Assembly (NCBI GenBank): GCA_002343715.1
Contig: DDSA01000162.1
Coordinates: forward strand, 1 to 6,848
DNA length: 6,848 nt
Direction: 5' to 3'
From: Phycisphaerales bacterium UBA2402
Lineage (GTDB): Bacteria; Planctomycetota; Phycisphaerae; Phycisphaerales; UBA1924
This document shows, piece after piece, positions 1 through 5,873 of the stretch; the stretch's first letter is position 1; every line of letters starts with the position of its first letter. The translations under genes and the position numbers were made by a program. The notes beneath the pieces are model-generated. The model searched no databases. It saw only the letters and a program-made list of their open reading frames with translations, and had not been told where the DNA came from.

Positions 1-106
1 TGGCACCCAGGCTCCGCAGCGACACGCGAAGCGCTGACGATTCAGCGGGCGGCGTACCCCGATGGGCATTCGATGATCGCCCTGTCGCTGCGGAGCCTGG
101 GTGCCA
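1..106. repeat. 24-bp perfect inverted repeat at the window edge
   Basis: Bases 1-24 are the exact reverse complement of bases 83-106, with a 58-base spacer. The right arm is ordinary TPR coding sequence (about residues 28-36). The left arm encodes residues that do not fit the repeat pattern and stops exactly where a normal TPR helix (REALTIQR) begins. A fold-back chimera at a contig end is the likeliest origin. Confidence 0.85.
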
Positions 107-1062
107 CCCTATTCGATGCGGGCCGCTTCGAGGAGGCGGATGAGGCCCTGGCCGAAGCGCAGGCGATGTACGAACGTCTGTTTCCCGATGGGCACGGCGA
201 CCTGGCGAGCACGCTCATCATCCGGGCGAGGCTCGCTGGGCGGATGCAGAAGCCCGAGCGGGCCGATGAGTGGATCGCCCGCGCGGAAGTGATGGCCCGG
301 ACGCTGGGCAACCACACCGACCGAATCGCGGTGAAGAGCGCGCTGGTGCAGCAGGCGATCCGCGCCGGCGAACTGACGCGGGCCGAGTCACTGGCGGCGG
401 ATCGTTTGGAGGATTGCCGACGGACCTTCGGCGAGAGCCACCAGGACACGGCGCACGCGTACACGGCGCTGGCCGAAATCGCCATGCGCCGGGGTGATTG
501 GCCCGGCGCGAGGGCGCACATCGCACGCAGCGTGGAGGTCTTCCGGGCGGCGCTGGGCACCGAGCATCCGCGCATCGCCGAAGCGCTGCACAACCACGCG
601 TACGTCGAGATGGCGGCGGGGGATCACGCCGCGGCGGCGAGTCTCTATGCACAGTCCTACGCCATGAGATCGAAACTCCAGGGTCAGGCACACCCCGAGA
701 CCGTCAACACACGGTACGAACTCGGGCTGGCCCTCAAGGGCATCCCCGATGAGGCCGCGGCGGAGGCGATCTTCATCGAGTGCCGCGAACGCTTCAAGGC
801 CGAGACGAACCCGGCGGGGGCCGTGCGTGTATCGGACTGCTCGATCCTGATCGACGGCATCCGCGAGCGGCGGGGGGAACCTGACGGCGCACTGGCACTG
901 TTGGAGGATGCCCTCCCGCACGTCGAATCCATCATCGGACCGGGGCACGCACGCCTTGGCCCGCTCCTGAACGCGCTGGCGAAACGGCTCGAGGCGGTCG
1001 GACGGTTGGAAGAGGCCGCCGGGTTCAAGGCCCGAGCCGAACAACTGCCGCCCCTCAAATAA
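1..1062 (+). CDS. TPR-repeat protein, C-terminal part (5' truncated)
   Basis: The frame is open from base 1 to the TAA at 1060-1062 and gives 353 residues without an N-terminus. The internal ATG at 73 lies inside a repeat and is not the real start. It is built of tetratricopeptide repeats of the 42-residue TPR_10/TPR_12 type: the His ending each repeat recurs at residues 23, 65, 105, 147, 189 and 231, mostly exactly 42 apart, with 'GRFEEADEALAEA'-like helix pairs between. A degenerate last unit ends near H316, followed by 'GRLEEAAGFKARAEQ'. Such arrays are protein-binding scaffolds; in Planctomycetota they often form the C-terminal half of Ser/Thr protein kinases, but no kinase domain is visible, so that is only a possibility. 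No export signal or catalytic motif is seen in this part. Residues 1-8 come from a suspicious inverted copy of downstream sequence and are probably not real; R9 onward looks like a normal repeat. Confidence 0.85.
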   Translation, partial: WHPGSAATREALTIQRAAYPDGHSMIALSLRSLGATLFDAGRFEEADEALAEAQAMYERLFPDGHGDLASTLIIRARLAGRMQKPERADEWIARAEVMARTLGNHTDRIAVKSALVQQAIRAGELTRAESLAADRLEDCRRTFGESHQDTAHAYTALAEIAMRRGDWPGARAHIARSVEVFRAALGTEHPRIAEALHNHAYVEMAAGDHAAAASLYAQSYAMRSKLQGQAHPETVNTRYELGLALKGIPDEAAAEAIFIECRERFKAETNPAGAVRVSDCSILIDGIRERRGEPDGALALLEDALPHVESIIGPGHARLGPLLNALAKRLEAVGRLEEAAGFKARAEQLPPLK

Positions 1063-1166
1063 ATCTCAGGTTTTGAGCCGGAATCCTGATCGGAGCGGTA
1101 CCCCCGCGGTGCTGAGATCGGTGGAGGGGTGAACTGTCGCCCATCCGCAGCACAAGGAGCACCGCC
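1063..1166. other. short intergenic gap, 104 bases
   Basis: This gap separates two plus-strand genes. It holds a weak possible hairpin over the stop codon (CTCAAA 1054-1059 with TTTGAG 1072-1077) and a clear Shine-Dalgarno AAGGAG at 1154-1159, seven bases before the next ATG. I see no convincing -35/-10 pair, so it is undecided whether the downstream gene has its own promoter. Confidence 0.5.
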
Positions 1167-3251
1167 ATGATGACTCGCCGAACTGTCGTTGGAATCGTGA
1201 CGCCCGCGTTGCTCGCGGCGTTGGCGTCGGCACAACCGATCAACTCCACCCGAACGACCAGCGGCCTGTGGGGGGATCCGTCGGGGTGGTCATCTTCCCC
1301 CAACATCCCCAACAACGGACAGCCCGACCCGTTCGATGAGTACTTTGTCACCATCGCGAACAAGCAGGTGGAACTCGATCAAGACATCACGATCTCGAAA
1401 CTGACCCTGGGCCACGGCAGCGGGATCAACAACTCACTGACGAACATCACGTCCACGCACCACACGCTGGAGGTGACGCAGCAGTTCGACCTGACCCACG
1501 GCAATCTCGGCGGCAACGTGACGTACAAGGTGGGGCCGGGGGGGGTGATGAACTTCCTGGCACTGCCCTTCGGCTTCACGCGCCAACTGAACGCGGTGCT
1601 GGAGAACCACGGGGACGTGAACGTGCAGTTCCTCACCACGCTGATCTGCGGCACGGAGAACGTCGCCTTCCACAACATGCCGGGGGCGGATGTGCTGATC
1701 CAGAACGGCTGCACCTTCTCGCGGCTGACCTCCTGCACCAACCCGGTGCTGGAGAACCACGCGGGGGCCACCATCGTGAACGACACGACCCAGTCCACGA
1801 ACATCCAGTGGACGGTGAACAACCACGGGACCATCAACGTGCAGCGGGGATCGATGAATCTCGGTCGAGGCGGCACGCACAGCGGCGTTTTCGAGGCGGC
1901 GAGCGGGCGGACCATCTCGTTCAGCGGGTCGGGGTTCGGCCACACCTTCACGGAGGACTCGGTCATCGGCGGGGCGGGCACGGCCTCGTTCACGACCGAT
2001 GCGGAGATCTTCACGCTGCCGGAGAACTTGACGATCGAGCGAATCAACATCAACGGCCCCGGCGATGTGAACTTCGTCCGACTCGCCGATGAGCACACGA
2101 TCAACATCGTGGAACAGTCGAACGGCAAAGTCGGCGGCAACGGTCTTCAGGTTCAGTCGTTCAACTGGCAGGGGGGCGAGGTCACCACGGACATGCTCAC
2201 AGTGAACCAGTTCGGGAACGCGACCAACACGTTCTCCGGCCTGCCGCCGCGGCAACTCAAGACGATGCTCAAAAACAACGGCGTCTTCAATGCGCGTAAC
2301 ACGATCACCGTGGACTCGACCGACCGCCCGGCGGGGTTCGAGAACCACGGATCCTTCAAGACGCAGGGCCAGACTTCGATCGCGGGTGACGGGTCCTTCG
2401 TGAACGCGGGGCATTTCGAAGTCACGCAAGGGCCGTCCACCATGGAGTTGACGTACCGAGGGCTGGACGGCGCGACGGTCCGCGTGCGGAATGTTCAAGA
2501 ACTGGTGATGAACGTGGCGAACGAACTTCGCGGCGGGTTGGGGCTGGATGACCAGGCCCGCATTGAGATGGTGCTTCAGAACGGCGACCTGCTCAACGCC
2601 GTCGCGGTTCAACTCGCGATGGCCGAAGGACAGGTCAACTTTGTCAACGTGGCGGACGCGATCTTCGACGCCGCGAGCACGATCGAGGGGACCGGTCGCA
2701 TCGACTTTGGCCCGTCCGATCAGTTTGAGACGGACCTGGTGAACTTCGGCATCACCAAGCCGGGGAACAGCCCCGGCACGCTCACCATCGGCGCGAGTTT
2801 CCGACTGGGCGATGCCAGTGTGCTGGACTACGAGTTCGGTGCGCCCGGCGGCCCGGCGGACCTGATCGTGGTTGACGGCCACCTGACGCTCGACGGGCGC
2901 ATCGATGTGACCGCGTTGGAGGGGTTCGACGCGGGGGAGCACGTGATCTTCACGTACGCGGGCGACCTGATCGACCACGGTCTTGAAGTCGGCCAGATGC
3001 CCGAGGGGTTTACGGCCGAGTTGGTGATCGACACCGATGCCCGGCGCGTGCTTCTGGTGGTGACCGGGGACTCAGCGTGCGTTGCGGACTTCAACGAGGA
3101 TGGGGGCATCGACGGCGCCGATGTCGAGGCTTTCTTCGCGGGGTGGGAGAGCCAGAGCGATCCCCGGGCGGATGTGAACCAGGACGGGGGCATCGATGGC
3201 GCCGATGTCGAGGCCTTCTTCTCGCAGTGGGAGAATCAGTGCGCCCAGTGA
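1167..3251 (+). CDS. secreted beta-helix-like protein with C-terminal GC-type dockerin
   Basis: The 694-residue product starts at ATG 1167, supported by AAGGAG seven bases upstream; the next codon is also ATG. Residues 1-22 form a signal peptide (Arg4-Arg5, hydrophobic core, cleavage after ALASA, before Q23), so the protein is exported. Residues about 30-530 are Asn/Gly/Thr-rich and beta-prone, with recurring turns of the 'ENHGxxxV' type at 146, 196, 218 (NNHG), 369 (NNG), 392 and 412 (VNAG), some about 20-23 residues apart, as in beta-helix rungs. At 532-541 is PGNSPGTLTI, then a jelly-roll-like segment to about 632, the arrangement seen at the ends of many autotransporter-like planctomycetal proteins. 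Residues 638-692 are a dockerin bounded by C638 and C692, with two calcium loops. No enzymatic motif is visible. An extracellular or surface structural role is inferred; ligand and partner are unknown. No cohesin is in the window. Confidence 0.88.
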   Translation: MMTRRTVVGIVTPALLAALASAQPINSTRTTSGLWGDPSGWSSSPNIPNNGQPDPFDEYFVTIANKQVELDQDITISKLTLGHGSGINNSLTNITSTHHTLEVTQQFDLTHGNLGGNVTYKVGPGGVMNFLALPFGFTRQLNAVLENHGDVNVQFLTTLICGTENVAFHNMPGADVLIQNGCTFSRLTSCTNPVLENHAGATIVNDTTQSTNIQWTVNNHGTINVQRGSMNLGRGGTHSGVFEAASGRTISFSGSGFGHTFTEDSVIGGAGTASFTTDAEIFTLPENLTIERININGPGDVNFVRLADEHTINIVEQSNGKVGGNGLQVQSFNWQGGEVTTDMLTVNQFGNATNTFSGLPPRQLKTMLKNNGVFNARNTITVDSTDRPAGFENHGSFKTQGQTSIAGDGSFVNAGHFEVTQGPSTMELTYRGLDGATVRVRNVQELVMNVANELRGGLGLDDQARIEMVLQNGDLLNAVAVQLAMAEGQVNFVNVADAIFDAASTIEGTGRIDFGPSDQFETDLVNFGITKPGNSPGTLTIGASFRLGDASVLDYEFGAPGGPADLIVVDGHLTLDGRIDVTALEGFDAGEHVIFTYAGDLIDHGLEVGQMPEGFTAELVIDTDARRVLLVVTGDSACVADFNEDGGIDGADVEAFFAGWESQSDPRADVNQDGGIDGADVEAFFSQWENQCAQ
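3087..3224 (+). repeat. two EF-hand-like calcium loops of the dockerin
   Basis: Loop 1 is DFNEDGGIDGAD (residues 641-652) and loop 2 is DVNQDGGIDGAD (669-680), offset by 28 residues (84 bases). Both have Asp/Asn at loop positions 1, 3, 5, 9 and 12, as expected for Ca2+ coordination. Both are followed by VEAFF and a Trp-Glu pair. Over 39 bases (3099-3137 against 3183-3221) the copies differ at three positions, all silent third bases. Confidence 0.85.
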
Positions 3252-3268
3252 CCTGATGGCACGATGCA

Positions 3269-3309
3269 CACAGGGCGGCATCGGTTGTGTGGGCCGATGC
3301 CGTTCTGTG
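3269..3309 (+). terminator. 16-bp hairpin between convergent genes, probable terminator
   Basis: Bases 3269-3284 pair with 3294-3309 around a 9-base loop. In the plus-strand RNA all 16 positions pair, two of them as G-U. In the minus-strand RNA those two become A-C mismatches, so the hairpin favours transcripts of the dockerin gene, whose stop lies 18 bases upstream. The U-tract is weak (TTT at 3313-3315), so it may need a helper factor. It may also shield the converging minus-strand gene from read-through. Confidence 0.6.
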
Positions 3310-3314
3310 ATGTT

Positions 3315-3881
3315 TCAGGAATAGTGAAACTTCGGCTCCCACCCCGCCGCGCCGTCCTTGAGAAGATCGAGCAACGGCCAGACGGGGTTGAAGGGATCGC
3401 CCGGTCCCAACTGCTGAGAACGGCGGACCCGGGTGATGGTCCCTGCCTCATCGCGGTGAAAGGCGCTGATCCCCGGCAGCACGCCCCCTTTCGCCGACTC
3501 GAAGCCCATGTCCCTGCCGAAGGTCGTGCCGCCGATGCACACCACGGGGAAGGGCCACCGGCGTGAGGAAGCAAAGGCCGCGGCGGTCGCGGGATCATCG
3601 GGGGTGCACAGCACGAAGGCCGCACGATCCGCGAGGTGGTGGTACAACCCCGCGAAGCCGTCGGCCCAGAGCGTGCAGTACGCGCACTTCCGCCCCATGT
3701 TGTGAACGATCCACAGGTCGCGCCGGCCCCCGAAGAGTTGCGAGAGCGTCACCGGCGCGCCGCAGCCCGCGGCTTTGAACTCGTAGTCCTTGACCGGCTC
3801 CGCCGGGAGCGCCGCGAGCGCCGCCCGCAGTCTGTCCTGCGCCGCTTCCGCTTCTCGTTGCAGTTGGTCGATGGTGTTCAT
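3315..3881 (-). CDS. DUF899-type thioredoxin-fold protein
   Basis: From ATG 3881 the product has 188 residues (MNTIDQLQ...FHYS). It resembles the DUF899 family, thioredoxin-like proteins of unknown physiological role. Visible landmarks are an N-terminal amphipathic helix rich in Gln/Arg/Ala (1-25), the 'KDYEF' strand (31-35), 'DLWIVHNMG' (55-63) followed by a CxxC at C66-A-Y-C69 in 'KCAYCTLWADG', then 'FVLCTPDDP', 'FGRDMGFES' and a C-terminal 'GPGDPFNPVWPLLDLL'. The CxxC lies where thioredoxin-fold proteins keep their redox pair, so thiol chemistry is plausible but inferred. No signal peptide is seen, so it should be cytoplasmic. An in-frame GTG at 3929 would add 16 residues; I prefer 3881 because the added residues look non-conserved, though neither start has a strong Shine-Dalgarno. 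It lies 59 bases after the potassium transporter gene on the same strand, so co-transcription under the riboswitch is likely. Confidence 0.8.
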   Translation of the reverse strand: MNTIDQLQREAEAAQDRLRAALAALPAEPVKDYEFKAAGCGAPVTLSQLFGGRRDLWIVHNMGRKCAYCTLWADGFAGLYHHLADRAAFVLCTPDDPATAAAFASSRRWPFPVVCIGGTTFGRDMGFESAKGGVLPGISAFHRDEAGTITRVRRSQQLGPGDPFNPVWPLLDLLKDGAAGWEPKFHYS

Positions 3882-3940
3882 GCGGCATCGTACCGGATCG
3901 CCCAGACCCACGAGACCGGGACCAATCACCCCGCACGGTG

Positions 3941-5401
3941 TCAGATGGCCAGGTCATCACGTCGGATACCCGGCTCCTCCGCCGCGGGCCGGAGCATCGC
4001 CAAGCCCAGCGTCAGCGGGCCGCACCGCCCCGCGAACATCAGCGCGATGAGCACCCACTTCCCCGTGGCCGAGAGATCCCCGGTGATGCCCATCGAGAGG
4101 CCGACGGTCCCCAAGGCGCTGCACGCCTCGAAGACAAGCGGCAGCGTGCCGTGCGGCTCCGCGAGCACAAGCAGGATCAACCCGACAAAGAGAAGCAGCG
4201 CGTACAAGCAGGCGGCCGCGGCGGCGTAGAGCAGTCGCGGCATCGGCACTTCGTGCCCGAGCAGCGTGACGCGCTCGCGCCGGCGGAGCACGCTGAGCAG
4301 GTTGGCCCACAGCGCCGACACGGCGGTTGTCTTGAGTCCGCCGCCGGTCCCGCTGGGTGAAGCCCCCACGATCATCGCGCCGATGATGACCAGCAGCGTG
4401 GCGGGCGAGAGCATTCCGATGGGAATGGTGTTGAACCCGGCGGTGGTCGAGGCCGTCATGACCTGGAAGGCGCAGACCATGACGCGCTCACCCCACGGCA
4501 GTTCCCTGACCCCCGGCTCGACCAGCAACAGGAGGATGGTTCCGAGCGCGAAGACCGCCCCCGTCGTCCACAGCACGACCTTGCTCGTGAAGGTCATCAT
4601 CCACTCCCGCAGGCGCAGCGTGTACCAGACATCCTGCACCACGATGAAACCGATGGCGCCGAGGTAGCAGAGGGCCGCGATGGTGCCGTTGATGACCGGA
4701 TCGTGCGCGTACGGCTCCAGGCTCCTGGGGTGAAGCCCGAACCCCGCCGTGGCGAAGGCCGAGACGCTGTGAAAGACGCCCGACCAGAGCGCCCCCTGCA
4801 CACCGAGCACCGAGAGCCGCCACCACAGGATCAAGGCCCCGGCGGTTTCGACGATCAGCGTGAATACCACCACGTGCGTCAGAAAGCGGTGCATGACAAA
4901 GTAGCGGGGCAGGGCGAACCCCGCTCGAAGCACGTTCAGCCTGCACTCGCTGAGTTGTCCCCCCCTCGCCAGCACCAGGATCGATGTGAGCGTCATGTAG
5001 CCGATGCCGCCGAGTTGAAAGAGGGCGAGGATCACTCCCTGCCCGAAGAACGAGTACGCCTCCTCGACAGTCACCGTGGTCAGGCCCGTCGTCGAGACCG
5101 CGCTGGTTGCCGTGAAGATGTGGTCCAGCCAGCCCGCATCGGTCCTCCGCGATGCGGGCAGGCACAACAACGCGGCGCCGATCGCCACGTACGAGGCGAA
5201 GCCGAGCACCAGTTGTTGAGCGGGCCGAAGCCCCGCCCAGATCCGCACCCCGCGACGGGGCGGGGCCAGCACCGCCCACACCGCGATGCGGCCGATGACC
5301 ACGGCGATGGCTGCCCATCCCCCGGGGCGGAGGGGTTGTGGAGTGGCGGGCGATGAGTTCTGTTCAGTCGAAGCCTTCTCGCTGCAAGTCTCGGGGTCCA
5401 T
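3941..5401 (-). CDS. TrkH/KtrB-family potassium uptake membrane subunit
   Basis: The 486-residue product is an inner-membrane K+ translocating subunit of the TrkH/KtrB/HKT superfamily, made of four membrane-pore-membrane units. All four filter glycines are present: STTGLT (G106), FATAGFG (G220), TTAGFNT (G322) and GTVGLSMG (G434). Also visible are the family motifs FFGQGVILALFQLGGIGYMT (119-138), GTGGGLKTT (351-359) and MFAGRCGPLTLGLAM (455-469). Length matches TrkH (about 480). A hydrophilic tail of about 28 residues precedes an extra hydrophobic segment (about 29-48) ahead of the expected first helix at 62-83. ATG 5401 is supported by AGGAA at 5415-5411, nine bases upstream. The usual cytoplasmic RCK partner (KtrA/TrkA) is not beside it, so it must be encoded elsewhere. 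A c-di-AMP riboswitch in its leader predicts repression when c-di-AMP is high. KtrB-like versus TrkH-like assignment is not settled, so no symbol is given. Confidence 0.93.
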   Translation of the reverse strand: MDPETCSEKASTEQNSSPATPQPLRPGGWAAIAVVIGRIAVWAVLAPPRRGVRIWAGLRPAQQLVLGFASYVAIGAALLCLPASRRTDAGWLDHIFTATSAVSTTGLTTVTVEEAYSFFGQGVILALFQLGGIGYMTLTSILVLARGGQLSECRLNVLRAGFALPRYFVMHRFLTHVVVFTLIVETAGALILWWRLSVLGVQGALWSGVFHSVSAFATAGFGLHPRSLEPYAHDPVINGTIAALCYLGAIGFIVVQDVWYTLRLREWMMTFTSKVVLWTTGAVFALGTILLLLVEPGVRELPWGERVMVCAFQVMTASTTAGFNTIPIGMLSPATLLVIIGAMIVGASPSGTGGGLKTTAVSALWANLLSVLRRRERVTLLGHEVPMPRLLYAAAAACLYALLLFVGLILLVLAEPHGTLPLVFEACSALGTVGLSMGITGDLSATGKWVLIALMFAGRCGPLTLGLAMLRPAAEEPGIRRDDLAI

Positions 5402-5554
5402 GCCGCCGTGTTCCTGTGCGATGCCGCACCCCGCATCGGCCCTGTCGCCGATTCGGGCTGCGGATCACGGTTCCACGACGCTGTCCCCGGCCGCTCCTTA
5501 CGGCCGTCCGAGATGGAGGGGCGCGCAGGCGGGTCTGGCATCGTGCTCTTTCAC
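5402..5554 (-). promoter_or_regulatory. leader between riboswitch and K+ transporter, candidate expression platform
   Basis: About 150 bases of structured non-coding leader separate the aptamer from the start codon. The aptamer's 3' end CGCAGGCG (5563-5556) can pair perfectly over 8 bp with CGCCUGCG (5531-5524), competing with the aptamer's closing helix. Next comes a 6-bp CGGCCG hairpin (5506-5501 with 5493-5488, 7-base loop), and last GUGCG/CGCAC (5429-5425 with 5420-5416) ending at the base before the AGGAA ribosome-binding site. No U-run follows any hairpin, so control of translation or factor-dependent termination is as likely as intrinsic termination. Confidence 0.5.
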
Positions 5555-5705
5555 ACGCCTGCGAGGTGAGCTGACGGGCTTGGCCCTGAAAGTGGCCCGG
5601 CGTGAGTCACGCCTTCGCCCCGTGCCGCGGAATCCGCGGCGTTGGTTCCCCCGCTGCCCGCCATCGGACGGGCATTCGGCTGCACAATCGAGTGATTGTT
5701 GGCGT
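5555..5705 (-). promoter_or_regulatory. c-di-AMP riboswitch (ydaO-yuaA class)
   Basis: Read on the minus strand, the segment contains in order the conserved blocks of this aptamer class as I recall it: a closing helix strand ACGCC (5705-5701) followed by AACAAUC, GCGGGGGAACCAA (5654-5642), GGGGCGAAG (5621-5613), and CCCGUCAGCUCACCUCG (5578-5562) running into GCAGGCGU, whose GGCGU (5559-5555) closes the helix with ACGCC. Variable hairpins lie between the blocks: 5699-5684 (6 bp), 5674-5655 (6 bp), 5640-5624 (at least 7 bp) and 5613-5599. The class folds around two c-di-AMP molecules and normally lowers expression when the ligand is abundant. Firmicute examples precede K+ transporter and cell-wall genes, and the gene here is a Trk/Ktr transporter, which independently supports the call. 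The block GGUAGGG of the usual consensus is less clear, perhaps GGGCC at 5598-5594. Confidence 0.87.
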
Positions 5706-5873
5706 CCGGGCATGATGAAGGACATCAGATTCGGGGAAGGCCGCAACCGGAACCGGCGAAAGGTGTATAATGGTTGGTGCGGCCGGTTTCTTCGCCGCGC
5801 TCCCGCGTGCGTTCTGCACAACGGTTGTTTGTCCGTGTTTCGGAGATCGAACACTCACCCTGCGAGGTACGCC
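5706..5873. promoter_or_regulatory. divergent promoter region
   Basis: This 168-base stretch lies between the riboswitch and the plus-strand gene at 5874. TATAAT at 5766-5771 is a perfect -10 hexamer for the plus gene and would give a leader of roughly 95 bases; no TTGACA-like -35 is at the expected distance. On the minus strand the same spot reads TATACA (5769-5764), a possible -10 that would start the riboswitch transcript some 50 bases before the aptamer. A Shine-Dalgarno GAGGT (5864-5868) lies close to ATG 5874. I see no other gene here. Confidence 0.4.

Noticed and set aside
388..1044. 218-codon minus-strand frame
   Set aside because: It is the shadow of the TPR gene, whose 42-residue periodicity proves the plus frame.
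1434..2978. 514-codon open frame on the minus strand
   Set aside because: It is antisense to the secreted dockerin gene, Arg/Val/His-rich with no recognisable domain. High GC with biased third positions opens such shadow frames; the plus-strand gene has a ribosome site, signal peptide and domains.
3882..3929. GTG start at 3929 giving 16 more residues for the DUF899-type protein
   Set aside because: The extension (MIGPGLVGLGDPVRCR) does not look like the family N-terminus and has no clear ribosome site; it is kept only as an alternative.
4703..5356. 217-codon plus-strand frame
   Set aside because: It is antisense to the potassium transporter and of low-complexity Arg/Gln/Pro composition. The transporter frame has all family motifs.
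5599..5640. Two adjacent near-perfect palindromes (5599-5613 and 5624-5640) as repressor operators
   Set aside because: They fall exactly in the variable hairpin positions of the riboswitch, which explains them better than protein binding.
5498..5854. 118-codon minus-strand frame over the riboswitch
   Set aside because: The Arg-rich composition looks non-coding, and the region carries conserved aptamer RNA blocks instead.
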